Of a DNA stretch of 64,000 nt, positions 43,810 through 53,148 are shown piece by piece. Position 1 is the stretch's first letter; the number at the start of each line of letters is the position of its first letter. The position numbers and the translations under genes were made by a program. The notes below the pieces were generated by a model. It had not been told where the DNA came from. It did no database searches and was given only the letters and a program-made list of their open reading frames with translations. The stretch is from Fangia hongkongensis FSC776 = DSM 21703 (GTDB taxonomy: Bacteria > Pseudomonadota > Gammaproteobacteria > Francisellales > Francisellaceae). Location of the stretch: positions 188,645-252,644 of the forward strand of contig NZ_KB902251.1 of NCBI RefSeq assembly GCF_000379445.1. Direction: 5' to 3'.

Positions 43810-46800
43810 CTCTTGTTTCAGAAACAGGCATTATTGTTTTTATCTCCTGTGCATATCGTGCAATCCAAAGCTCATGAAACTGCCAACGAATTTCAATAAC
43901 CCGAGCATCGGTTGGCTCAATATTTTTATCACTTTGCACTTTATTTAGTAGCGAGAGAAGTGCTTCAGACTCAATGCAAAAGCTGCGATCTTGTTTTAAA
44001 TTTCTCGGTGCTTTTTCTAGGCGCTTCTGTAAAGATTGAATATAAAAAGGGATACGCGCTAAGTATTTAACTGGCGTTTTTTCTATAAAATCAGGATAAA
44101 CAAGCTCACTTAATAACTCCCTTAGTGATTGATAAAGTGGAATCAAATCAAGTGGAATGCTTTTACGGCTAAGCTGCTTATTCAAGCCTTGAAAAGACTG
44201 CATAATTGTAAAGAGGGTTTTCGAGAGCGCCACTATTGTATCGACAAGCTTGCCTTTCCCCTCATTAAGAACATCTTGAAAGCTTTCCTTATTGCGAATA
44301 TTCACATAACTATCAAGTGAAAAAGCAATATCATAACTTTTTTTAAGCAGTGTGTTTTGCCAGTTCGCATCTTTAATGATGGCAAAAAAGAGATTCAATG
44401 ATTTTGCATCAAAGATACTATCTCGCAAAAGCTTATGCATCGATTTTAACTGACACATTAATAAAACTCTTACCCCTTCTAGATGAAAATGATTCGCCTC
44501 AGCTGAAGAAGGTTTATAACCAATACTCACGCCTTCATCATCCTCATTAATAAGACAAGGATAAACCGTCACATCAATACCATGCTGCTGGATTTTTTGT
44601 TGCTTTTCAAGTATGCCAAAGTCCCAACTTTGATAGAGCTTTTTATCTTCTTGTATGTTAGATGAGTCCTCTAATGATATTTTCTCAGGTTGAATTTGTG
44701 CTTTAAGCGCATAAAAATCACGCGAGCTCTGTAGTACTTTTTTTGAATTATCAATAATTTCATAACGCATCTGAAGATGTCTCTCAAACACACTATCATC
44801 CCAAATACTTTGGTCAAACTTAATACCCGTCATTTTCACCAATGCCTTTGCAACCACTTCCTTTAGTGATTTTGAGCGATCTTTATCTATCACTTCCAAC
44901 ACGGCCTTTGCATAATGAGGCGCAGGAACACAAGCCTTTCGGATGGATTTTGGCAGCGCCTTAATAAGGGCAATGATCTTTTCTTCTAAAAGCCCAGGAA
45001 CCAGCCATTCAAAATATAACGGATTTATTCTATTCACCAAGATAGCTGGGATTTTCACACTAACGCCATCTTGTTCATCGGTTGGATCAAAGTGATAAAA
45101 AAGCGGTAATTGAAACTCGCCAACACAGAGCGTATCTGGGTATAGTGTATCTGTAACATTATCAGCATCATGCTGCATCAACATGGATTTTTCAAAGATA
45201 AGCGCCTCTTTTTCTTTGGCGGACAATCCTTTATACCAGCTTTCAAAATCGACGCCTTTTGCTATACCCTCGGGAATAAGTTTATCGTAATAGCTAAATA
45301 AGGTTTCATCATCTATCACAATATCTCGCTTTCTTGCACGGTGCTCCAAATCCTCAACTTCTGATAATAAGGCCAGATTTTTCTTAAAAAATAGCGCTTT
45401 TGTTTGAAACTCACCATAAACAAGTGCATGTCGAATAAATAACTCACGAGAGATAACAGGCTCAATATCTGAATAGTCAACTGCGCGATTTGTGACAATA
45501 TCAAGCCCATATAAACTAATTCTAAGCTTTGCCATCACCGCCTTTTTCTTTTGACTCCAATACGGCTCACTATAGTGTTTTTTTGTCAAATGCGCGGCTA
45601 AATGCTCCAGCCACTTCGGATCAATCTTAGCCACCATTCTCGCATAAAGCTTACTTGTTTCCATCAGCTCCGCCGACACAATCCATTTCGGTGTTTTTTT
45701 AAACTGGGATGAGCCTGGAAACAAATGAAACTTAACACCTCTTGCGCCTAAATATTCTTTTGGTTCATAGTTAAAGCCAATATGTCCAAGCAAACCACAT
45801 AAAAGTGCTTGATGAATATAAGCATAACTTCCCTCAGATTCACTTATCTGCCAACGATTTGCTTTTGCCAATGTTAAAAGCTGCGCATAGACTTCTTGCC
45901 ATTCTCTAATTCTCAGCTGAGATAAAAAATGCCTTTTACAATACTCTTTTTTTAAGCGATTTGTCAGTGGTTTCAACTCGCTCTCAACTCTATTCCAAAG
46001 CTGAATAATCCCCATGAAATCAGAACTGTCATGATAATCTTGCTTGTGCGCCTCATCTGATTTTTGCTGGAAGTTTAAAGGTCGCTCTCGTGGATCTTGA
46101 ATGCTTAAAAAGCTGACAATAATAAGCACTTCTCTAAGCACATTCAGTTTCACCCCTTCACATAACATTCTGGCAAATCGTGGATCAAGTGGAAACTTTG
46201 CCACTTCACGCCCAATCGGTGTGATTTTAATATGATGCTGTTTTGTATGCTCATAAATGGCGCCAATTTCATGCAGTAATCGATAGCCATCTTTAACAAA
46301 ACGTGGATCGGGTTTATCGATAAAGGGAAATTTATCGATACTACCAAGCTTTAAACTTTCCATTTGCAAAATTACTGAGGCTAGGTTTGTTCTTAATATT
46401 TCAGGATCTGTAAAAGGTGCTCTTGATAAAAAGTCCTCTTCAGAATATAGTCTAATACAGATTCCATTAGCAACACGTCCTGAACGTCCCGCCCTTTGAT
46501 TTGCACTGGCTTGAGAGATTGGCTCAATGGGTAATCTTTGCACCTTTGTACGATAGCTATAGCGCGAGATTCTAACCTCGCCAGCATCAATGACATAACG
46601 AATGCCAGGCACAGTTAATGATGTCTCAGCTATATTAGTTGACAGTATAATTCGCCTCACACCTCCCTTTGGGTGGAAAATTTTATCTTGATCAGATGTA
46701 GAAAGTCTTGCAAACAAAGGCAAGATTTCGCTATGACGTAAATTCGCCTTTGTTAGATAGTCCCGCGTTTCATGAATGTCTCGCTCTGTTGCCAAAAACA

Positions 46801-47650
46801 CCAAAACATCGCCTGATTTTTCCTTTGCCAACCGATCAAGTGCTTTGAGCACTTTCTCAGGCCCACTTAGCTCGCTATCAATTTCTTCTTGATAGATGAT
46901 CTCAACTGGATAACTTCTGCCAGAAACTTCAATGCAAGGGGCATTAAAATGCTGGGAAAATCGTGCCTGATCAATTGTGGCTGAGGTAATAATCACTTTT
47001 AAATCTGGGCGTTTTTTAACAATAGAAGCCAAATGCCCGAGCAAAAAATCAATGTTCAAACTTCGCTCATGCGCCTCATCAATAATAATCACTTCATACT
47101 GAGAGAGGTACTTATCTTCACGAATTTCTGCAAGCAAGATTCCATCTGTCATTACCTTAAGATAGGTGTTTTGATTTGTTTTATCATTGAATCGAATCTT
47201 AAAGCCCACTCCTTCACCTAAAGGCATCTTTGTCTCTTCTGACAGGCGCCGTGCAATTGCTCTTGCTGCCAGTCTTCTTGGTTGTGTATGCGCAATTAAA
47301 CCCTTAGCACCAAACCCAAGGTCAAGACAAATTTTAGGCAGCTGCGTTGATTTTCCAGAGCCTGTCTCACCTGCAACAATCACAACTTGATGCTCAGATA
47401 GTGCTAGTTTAATGTCATCTAAACGCTCACACACTGGTAAATCAGGATAGCTAATACTTGGCAGATTTTTTCTTCTTAGGCTTGTCTTTTCCCTTGAATG
47501 GGCAATTTTTTCCATCAATGTGTCATTATTAAGCGCATTATCATCTTGTGTTTTTTGCGCGTTTTGCAAACGACGATAATAGCTTATAAGCCTGCCTCTA
47601 TCTTGACATTGAACATCAGAAAGTAGTTTTTTAAGTGAGAAATTTGACAT
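43784..47650 (-). CDS. hrpA: HrpA-type DEAH-box ATP-dependent RNA helicase
   Basis: This 1,288-residue protein matches E. coli HrpA (about 1,300) in length and order. Walker A is GETGSGKST (about residues 94-102), then TQPRRLAARA, motif II DEAH (about 191-194), motif III SATID and the helicase-C QRAGRSGR (about 388-395). The helicase-associated/OB region follows (PREKPLNF-like DPRERPLNF). Then comes the long C-terminal DUF3418 domain of HrpA. In E. coli HrpA acts on mRNA and stalled ribosomes. The upstream ribosome-binding site is weak. Confidence 0.96.
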   Translation of the reverse strand: MSNFSLKKLLSDVQCQDRGRLISYYRRLQNAQKTQDDNALNNDTLMEKIAHSREKTSLRRKNLPSISYPDLPVCERLDDIKLALSEHQVVIVAGETGSGKSTQLPKICLDLGFGAKGLIAHTQPRRLAARAIARRLSEETKMPLGEGVGFKIRFNDKTNQNTYLKVMTDGILLAEIREDKYLSQYEVIIIDEAHERSLNIDFLLGHLASIVKKRPDLKVIITSATIDQARFSQHFNAPCIEVSGRSYPVEIIYQEEIDSELSGPEKVLKALDRLAKEKSGDVLVFLATERDIHETRDYLTKANLRHSEILPLFARLSTSDQDKIFHPKGGVRRIILSTNIAETSLTVPGIRYVIDAGEVRISRYSYRTKVQRLPIEPISQASANQRAGRSGRVANGICIRLYSEEDFLSRAPFTDPEILRTNLASVILQMESLKLGSIDKFPFIDKPDPRFVKDGYRLLHEIGAIYEHTKQHHIKITPIGREVAKFPLDPRFARMLCEGVKLNVLREVLIIVSFLSIQDPRERPLNFQQKSDEAHKQDYHDSSDFMGIIQLWNRVESELKPLTNRLKKEYCKRHFLSQLRIREWQEVYAQLLTLAKANRWQISESEGSYAYIHQALLCGLLGHIGFNYEPKEYLGARGVKFHLFPGSSQFKKTPKWIVSAELMETSKLYARMVAKIDPKWLEHLAAHLTKKHYSEPYWSQKKKAVMAKLRISLYGLDIVTNRAVDYSDIEPVISRELFIRHALVYGEFQTKALFFKKNLALLSEVEDLEHRARKRDIVIDDETLFSYYDKLIPEGIAKGVDFESWYKGLSAKEKEALIFEKSMLMQHDADNVTDTLYPDTLCVGEFQLPLFYHFDPTDEQDGVSVKIPAILVNRINPLYFEWLVPGLLEEKIIALIKALPKSIRKACVPAPHYAKAVLEVIDKDRSKSLKEVVAKALVKMTGIKFDQSIWDDSVFERHLQMRYEIIDNSKKVLQSSRDFYALKAQIQPEKISLEDSSNIQEDKKLYQSWDFGILEKQQKIQQHGIDVTVYPCLINEDDEGVSIGYKPSSAEANHFHLEGVRVLLMCQLKSMHKLLRDSIFDAKSLNLFFAIIKDANWQNTLLKKSYDIAFSLDSYVNIRNKESFQDVLNEGKGKLVDTIVALSKTLFTIMQSFQGLNKQLSRKSIPLDLIPLYQSLRELLSELVYPDFIEKTPVKYLARIPFYIQSLQKRLEKAPRNLKQDRSFCIESEALLSLLNKVQSDKNIEPTDARVIEIRWQFHELWIARYAQEIKTIMPVSETRVKKQILSL

Positions 47651-47702
47651 ATTTGATAATAACTTTTTTAAATTTTTGAAGGAATAAAAATAGTGAAGTT
47701 AC

Positions 47703-48248
47703 TTAGACTGGTAACATAAAAGGGTCTATATTGATATGCGTTGCAAAGCCATGATGGCTGGTGCGATTTTTTGCATTATTCTTACCATAGGCAAGAATCA
47801 CTGACAATGATTTTCCTTTTTTAAAGCTAAAGCCTTCTTTTATTTTCGAATGAATAGGAAGAGTGAATACCAACGTTGTCCACCCATCTTTAAACGTGCC
47901 TGAAACCAGTTTCACATCTGGATTTTTAACTTGAGAGTGACTAAAGGTTCCAGAGCCATACTCTTGAGAAATATGCGCCTTACCTTTTGCATCAACATAG
48001 CCCATTACAATACGTGCATCTCTCATGGCATATTTTGCACCAAAGCCAATGCCTACCCAGCCACTTGTCTTCGCTGAGACATGAAACAAAATCCGATCAG
48101 AACCCGCTTTCTGATAACTAAAATAAATTGTCTTCAAATGCACCGAGCACACTTTATCTGTGCACTTCTCAATAGGTTTTGTACTGGCAAAGCCAAACGT
48201 AACAGACAACATCATTATTGAAAAAACACTAAAAAGCCACTTTCTCAT
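47703..48248 (-). CDS. Secreted DOMON-domain protein
   Basis: This 181-residue protein has a Sec signal peptide (MRKWLFSVFSIMMLSVTFGFA, cleavage about residue 22). A single DOMON domain, a beta sandwich that in other proteins binds haem or sugars, follows. The DOMON signature is visible as SGWVGIGFG...MRDARIVMGYVDAKG (about residues 62-85). There is a Met (AMRDA) where haem-binding DOMON proteins often have the axial Met, and a His in GTFSHSQ or TSHHGFATH could be the second ligand. Two ATGs are possible (48251 and 48248); GAGG is 5 or 8 nt upstream, and I prefer the latter. It is transcribed away from hrpA's end with its own spacing. Likely periplasmic. Confidence 0.75.
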   Translation of the reverse strand: MRKWLFSVFSIMMLSVTFGFASTKPIEKCTDKVCSVHLKTIYFSYQKAGSDRILFHVSAKTSGWVGIGFGAKYAMRDARIVMGYVDAKGKAHISQEYGSGTFSHSQVKNPDVKLVSGTFKDGWTTLVFTLPIHSKIKEGFSFKKGKSLSVILAYGKNNAKNRTSHHGFATHINIDPFMLPV

Positions 48249-48336
48249 CATAAACACCTCTGGTTGATACTATGCACAACCGATTATACAAAATTGCTGT
48301 CAACTTGAATATGGTGCCTGTGAACAATGTCACTAT

Positions 48337-49053
48337 TTATACTGGGTTTCTTAATGCAATATTAAAATCATCACCCGCCTTTGTGCGAGAGACGCCCATT
48401 ACAACCGGGTTAAACTTTAGTGACTCACGGTATAGCTGTCTTAATTCTTGTTGGAATTGAATTTCGTCCCAGTGGTGCTCAAAATGTGTTGCCGTAATAT
48501 TACCACAAGAGGCATGGAATATTTGCAAATAACGCAACAACCATGCTTTACTATTAGGGTAATCAACCCACACATCGCCTTTTTGTACATCTATAAAAAA
48601 GAAACGCTTCGTTTGTGGCTTAACATAGCTAGCCACTACATGACGCCCCATAACTGGATGCGTATAACTTAGGACTGTCACACCCTCTGAAGCACAAATA
48701 AGAGCCGACACTCCCTCTGCTTCACTTTGGTCAAAAGCATATTCAAATAGATGATTGGCACGAGGCTTCATACCACAACTCATCAAAAGCCCTCTTAGAG
48801 ATTGTCCACGATAACGTATTGCTTCTTGTACAGTTGCAATATCCTGACTTTCTCGTGACATTTGCTGATTAGTATATAACGCATCCCGACTCAAGTAATG
48901 ACGTATCCAAAATAAACTAGAAGCCGAACATACGCCACTTTTTGCAATCGCACTATCACCAAAATATGTATTAAGGTCATCACTACCAATAGCCTGAGAA
49001 AACTGACGATAATACTCACCATCATATCGCCGCGCATCATCAAATAACCCCAT
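48337..49053 (-). CDS. YopT/AvrPphB-like (C58) cysteine protease, candidate effector
   Basis: This 238-residue protein has no signal peptide. The pattern of the C58 cysteine protease family is visible. The catalytic Cys42 is in SGVCSASSLFWIRHYL (family pattern G-x-C-x-[AG]-[LF]-[ST]-x-x-W). His138 is in GRHVVASY, and Asp155 is in FFFIDVQKGDVW, 17 residues later, as in YopT and AvrPphB, where the Asp is in a DPN-x-G motif. Members of this family are injected effectors of YopT or AvrPphB type, or domains of larger toxins. An upstream ATG (49083) is possible, but the chosen start has AAGGA 7 nt before it. The gene is far from the T6SS, so a link to secretion is inference. A non-secreted papain-fold protease is an alternative. 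Confidence 0.6.
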   Translation of the reverse strand: MGLFDDARRYDGEYYRQFSQAIGSDDLNTYFGDSAIAKSGVCSASSLFWIRHYLSRDALYTNQQMSRESQDIATVQEAIRYRGQSLRGLLMSCGMKPRANHLFEYAFDQSEAEGVSALICASEGVTVLSYTHPVMGRHVVASYVKPQTKRFFFIDVQKGDVWVDYPNSKAWLLRYLQIFHASCGNITATHFEHHWDEIQFQQELRQLYRESLKFNPVVMGVSRTKAGDDFNIALRNPV

Positions 49054-49599
49054 AAATATATCCTTATAATTAAGTTGCTGCATCCAAACAATCTAAGCAT
49101 ATAAAGTTATTAGAAAAAATAATAAATTTTACGTTAGATAAAAACCTTCACAGGCTTGATATTTTAATACAGCGTTCGCTTATTACGCCAAAATCAATTT
49201 GGCACTCTTGTTTTAAAAACAACCAAATTACACCAGCATATATTAAACAGTAACGATGCTATAAATCAACAAAAATATTCAATTTTTGATTGATTTTTAA
49301 CCTTTTCTTTCCGTGGAAAAATAACCATTGGCAGATGAGCGCCAGCTTAACATTTCATGTTTATTTTATCATTCTCGTATATTTACAAACAATTTAGTGA
49401 CACAGGCGCAAGAATCCTTTATGATTATTTCCCTATTTGAGGGTTCAGTATGCAAATCAAGCTATAACTTGTTGTTTTTTTACCTTAAATTCACACTCGC
49501 TCATCTACGTGATGGATTTACAAAAATGGGCGTGTACAACAAGAATGAATATATCTAATGCTAGTTTGAATGAGCACTGTACAATTACAAGGGGAAATA
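49054..49599. other. 546-bp intergenic region
   Basis: AT-rich region between the divergent YopT-like and permease genes. I see a short hairpin GCCAAA/TTTGGC (49187-49203) and the near-palindrome TTGTTTT/AAAACAA around 49209-49222, but no gene I can support. The short ORF on the plus strand at 49328-49558 has no ribosome-binding site. Confidence 0.45.
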
Positions 49600-51081
49600 A
49601 TGCACAAGATTAATTTATTGAGTGCGACACTGATTGGCGTAACCTGCATGATTGGATCAGGCTGGTTATTTGCGCCCATGATCGCAGCAAAACTTGCAGG
49701 GAATTATGCTTTTCTTGCTTGGATCATCTCAGCACTTTTTATTATGCTAATCGCTTTTTGTTTTACACATGGATTTATTAAATACCCCGTTCGAGGCATT
49801 ACTGCCAAAATATGCTCTTTGACACATAATAGATCATTTGGACTGCCTTTTGCGTTTGTGAACTGGTTTGGAATTATTGCCTGCGTTGCAACAGAAGCTC
49901 AAGCCTCTACACAATATCTATCGTTTTATTTAGGCAACCACTTTGCCGTAAATGGCACACTGACACTATATGGAAAGGCTGTTGGCATTGTTCTATTACT
50001 ACTATTTTTACTTGTTAACTACTATGGCATTAAGTTTATGTCACGCATCAACAACATCGTGACCATATTAAAAATCGCCACCCCTTTTATTGTTATGATT
50101 GCACTGGTTATCGCGAGTTTTACACTTGGCAACTTCCATCTACCACAGAGCACACCACAATATGGCATTTCCTCCTCTATCTTTGCAATGATTGGCGCGG
50201 GGATGATTTATTCATTTAATGGCTTTCAAACGATTGGTGCCTTTGCCAGCGAACTTAAAAACCCCAAAAGAACCATCCCTTTAGCACTTTTTCTTTCTGT
50301 ATCAGTGACACTTGTTTTTTATTTAATTCTACAATTTACATTTATGAGTGCAATACCTGCCAGTTACTTAGCAGCACAAGGATGGCTTGGGCTTCACTTT
50401 AATGCACCAATGATTGATTTGGCAGGCATTTTAGGCCTTCATCTTATGTCAATCATTTTAATTTTAAACTCAGTGATTGCCCCTTCTGCAACTGGTTATA
50501 CTTACCTTGGCGCATCCTCTCGTATGCTAGTTGGTATGGCACAAGTTAGACAAGCACCAAAATTTCTGGATAATATCTCTCCAACGAGAGGATTTTCAAA
50601 GCCTTCGATGCTGATCAACCTGATTATTGCGGTTTTCTTCTTTTTAAACTCCTCTGGCTGGGCAACACTTATGGTTGTTGTTACGGTTTTTAATGTGATT
50701 TCTTATATGTCAGGTCCCATTAGTATGGCCGCCTTGAGAAAAAATTTTATGCTTGGTTGGATCGCTTTTATTCTTATTTGCTTATTGTTAAATACCGCCA
50801 CACGGGACGGCATTTTCATCTCGAATGTTGCGCTGAGTTTCGTTGCGATCATGTTTCTTTTAAGCTCTCTAAAAGATAGATTGTTTAAACAGATTATTAT
50901 TCTTTTGCCTTTTTATATTCTTATGTGGGGCAATTATCTATTTCATGAAATCTATATCACCATTGTCCTTGGCAGCTTGTTTTACTTCTTTGCAACCAGC
51001 AAATGGTTTATCAATTACTGCCAAGAGAGTGAAAATACAGGCTCCAATGCTTATGTAAAGCGAGCTAACACTGCGCTGTAG
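49600..51081 (+). CDS. APC-superfamily amino-acid permease
   Basis: This 493-residue protein has 12 or more predicted membrane helices. The first helix has the APC motif IGSGWLFAP (amino-acid permeases: IGsGwl), then EAQASTQYLSFYLG, and FNGFQTIGAFASELKNPKRTIPLAL (about residues 206-232), the classical loop after helix 6. It would import an amino acid or exchange it with protons. The substrate is not evident; the sequence is closer to the general APA group than to specialised amine antiporters. The ATG at 49600 has AAGGGG upstream; an earlier in-frame ATG (49570) has none. The 3' end overlaps the protease gene on the other strand by 17 bp. Confidence 0.9.
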   Translation: MHKINLLSATLIGVTCMIGSGWLFAPMIAAKLAGNYAFLAWIISALFIMLIAFCFTHGFIKYPVRGITAKICSLTHNRSFGLPFAFVNWFGIIACVATEAQASTQYLSFYLGNHFAVNGTLTLYGKAVGIVLLLLFLLVNYYGIKFMSRINNIVTILKIATPFIVMIALVIASFTLGNFHLPQSTPQYGISSSIFAMIGAGMIYSFNGFQTIGAFASELKNPKRTIPLALFLSVSVTLVFYLILQFTFMSAIPASYLAAQGWLGLHFNAPMIDLAGILGLHLMSIILILNSVIAPSATGYTYLGASSRMLVGMAQVRQAPKFLDNISPTRGFSKPSMLINLIIAVFFFLNSSGWATLMVVVTVFNVISYMSGPISMAALRKNFMLGWIAFILICLLLNTATRDGIFISNVALSFVAIMFLLSSLKDRLFKQIIILLPFYILMWGNYLFHEIYITIVLGSLFYFFATSKWFINYCQESENTGSNAYVKRANTAL

Positions 51082-52837
51082 AAACCCCAACTTTTTTAAA
51101 TACTTTTTTGACATCTTGTTGAGAATAACCCAGATCTTCAGTTGCCTTAATAACATCACATGCAGCATAATCCATTGTGATATTAGGCGTCCAATAAGCT
51201 AAATTTGCCTGCACCATAACAGCAAATGCCTCTTTAACTCCCTCAGCATAGGCATTTGAGAGCATATTATTTGGATTTTTCTCCTGATGGCTTTTACCCC
51301 ATTTAACCGATAACAAATAAAATGCCTTGTTATAAATACCACTGGCTTTATGTACAATGTAACTTTGCTGGCGGGATAAATCCGTTGGATACGCTTTTTT
51401 TGCTGCCACTACAACATCATCATAGGTGATTTTGCATTTTTCACCAGCAATCGCTTTATCATAGCAATCTGCTGAACCACCATCTTTAGAAGGTTTATTC
51501 ATATAACGAAGTGCATCATGCTTCTTGCCTTTTGTGATCGTTTCACCCAAGCCCCAGCCAATTTTACCTGACTTATCATACGGGTAGAGTTTTTGGTATG
51601 CCGCTTCATCTAAGTTAAGCAAATACGCACGAACTGCCTGACCTGACATATCTGAAAAGGCTTCATTTAAAGCACCTGACTCATTGGCATAAACAAGACT
51701 TGAGTTTTGCTCTGTAAAACCATGACTTACCTCATGCCCTGCAACATCTAAAGAGACAAGTGGGTAGAAACGATCTTTACCATCTCCAAAAGTCATATTT
51801 TCACCATTCCAAAATGCATTTTCATATTCCTGACCATAATGCACCCGCATGATAAGCTGCATTGGTTTCTGCGTTTGACTATCAAACAAGGCATCCAAGT
51901 TATACCAGTTTTTATACATATCAATAATCAGCTCACCAAAGTAGTAAGCATCGTTTAAAGATGAATATGAACCATTAACATACTCACCATAGTTTTGACG
52001 GCATAGATAGCGATAAGCTGATGTTTTATATTCGCTGTAATTCTGTTCCAGGTTCACCGCACGCACACGCGGATTATTCATGGTGCAAATAATGCCCTCC
52101 CTTGCAACATCAAGATAAGGCATTCCCCCTTCACCATAAAAATACTGCTTTACCTTCTCATTTCCCCCAGGGCCACGATCTTCAAAGTATTGCAAATTAT
52201 TCCAATAGTTGATCACGCTGCCAGTTTTAGCATCAACATAATAACGCATTTTCTGTGGCGCTTGACTGACATGGCTTGCACTAAAGCTAACAAGATAAGC
52301 CAGTCTATCTGCCTTCTTATCAGATATAATTTGCAGTTTTGCAAGCGGGGCGTTTTCTTTGCTGTCATCAATCACATAACCATTTGCCGTCCTTTGGTAG
52401 TTGCTGATTGCTTCTTTAATCGCATCTTCCTTGCTAATATTCGCTGTTGTATCCACATTTAAATTGCGAACAATAATACCATTCACCTTTGTGCTTGCAT
52501 TATTTAATGCCAACATCTGCGTATTTCCAGAGGCATTATTGACAGCTTCAGTAACAATCACCTCAGCACCTGCCACCTCAATGCCTTTATAATATTGTTG
52601 CATCCGTTGATAACGAATATTGCCTTTTTCTCTGTGTGTAGTTGGTTTGAGCATATTCTCTTTTACTACACTGTCACTACTTAACATCTGATAGTTATTC
52701 GCTCTACTATTTTCAATTGTAAATTCTGCTAGTTTGGAAACATTCGCATTATTAAAACGCTCAAGTTCACCACCATACAGCGCGGAGGAACATAAAACAG
52801 CTACAGCTGATAGCATCATTACTTTTTTAGTTATCAT
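51065..52837 (-). CDS. Secreted M4 (thermolysin-family) zinc metalloprotease
   Basis: This 590-residue precursor has a Sec signal peptide (MITKKVMMLSAVAVLCSSALYG) and an FTP/PepSY-type propeptide of about 200 residues. The mature M4 catalytic domain has the zinc site HEVSH (about residues 366-370) with the third ligand Glu in GALNEAFSDM, 24 residues after the first His, exactly as in thermolysin. The later VGWGLGET, LRYMNKPSKDGGSADCYD and the DLSRQQSYIVHKASGIYNKAFYLLS stretch with its catalytic His also fit. Vibriolysin and pseudolysin are relatives. An ORF start 37 codons upstream lacks a ribosome-binding site; the chosen ATG has AAGGGAAG. It is an extracellular protease that digests peptides for nutrition or virulence. 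Confidence 0.94.
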   Translation of the reverse strand: MITKKVMMLSAVAVLCSSALYGGELERFNNANVSKLAEFTIENSRANNYQMLSSDSVVKENMLKPTTHREKGNIRYQRMQQYYKGIEVAGAEVIVTEAVNNASGNTQMLALNNASTKVNGIIVRNLNVDTTANISKEDAIKEAISNYQRTANGYVIDDSKENAPLAKLQIISDKKADRLAYLVSFSASHVSQAPQKMRYYVDAKTGSVINYWNNLQYFEDRGPGGNEKVKQYFYGEGGMPYLDVAREGIICTMNNPRVRAVNLEQNYSEYKTSAYRYLCRQNYGEYVNGSYSSLNDAYYFGELIIDMYKNWYNLDALFDSQTQKPMQLIMRVHYGQEYENAFWNGENMTFGDGKDRFYPLVSLDVAGHEVSHGFTEQNSSLVYANESGALNEAFSDMSGQAVRAYLLNLDEAAYQKLYPYDKSGKIGWGLGETITKGKKHDALRYMNKPSKDGGSADCYDKAIAGEKCKITYDDVVVAAKKAYPTDLSRQQSYIVHKASGIYNKAFYLLSVKWGKSHQEKNPNNMLSNAYAEGVKEAFAVMVQANLAYWTPNITMDYAACDVIKATEDLGYSQQDVKKVFKKVGVSTAQC

Positions 52838-53048
52838 GGATCTTCCCTTCTCTTTTATTTCTCTGTTATGTCGTTTGACTATTGATACCAATATGCATAT
52901 TGGCAATCCATTAAAACTAAAAACAAGCGATAAGAAAAACAAAGGCAATATACAATGTCTTAAAATGGATGTTTTTTGTCTTTATTTGCATATTTCACCT
53001 GCATAAAACAAGGTTGATCAGAATTCAGCATTTTACAATTTGGTTTTT

Positions 53049-53110
53049 ATGCATAAATTTGATGCATGGAAGTAATTTCCTTGCCATCTACTTTGCACCT
53101 TGGCTATAGT
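53049..53110 (+). promoter_or_regulatory. Promoter with ATGCAT repeats before the enolase-superfamily gene
   Basis: TTGCCA (53081-53086) and TATAGT (53105-53110) are 18 bp apart, with a start about 35 nt before the ATG at 53149. Just upstream are two copies of the self-complementary ATGCAT (53049-53054 and 53062-53067) spaced by 7 nt, a possible operator. The rest of 52838-53148 is AT-rich and contains no ORF. Confidence 0.45.
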
Positions 53111-53148
53111 GGCTATAAGAAAAGCTATATCTCAAGGTTTCAGCACTA

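Noticed and set aside
48337..49053. Assignment of the YopT-like protease as a definite T6SS effector
   Set aside because: It lies about 6 kb outside the locus without a PAAR, VgrG or adaptor partner, so only the protease family is claimed, not the secretion route.
49328..49558. 76-codon plus-strand ORF upstream of the amino-acid permease
   Set aside because: No ribosome-binding site, atypical composition and no recognisable pattern. The permease has its own start and ribosome-binding site downstream.
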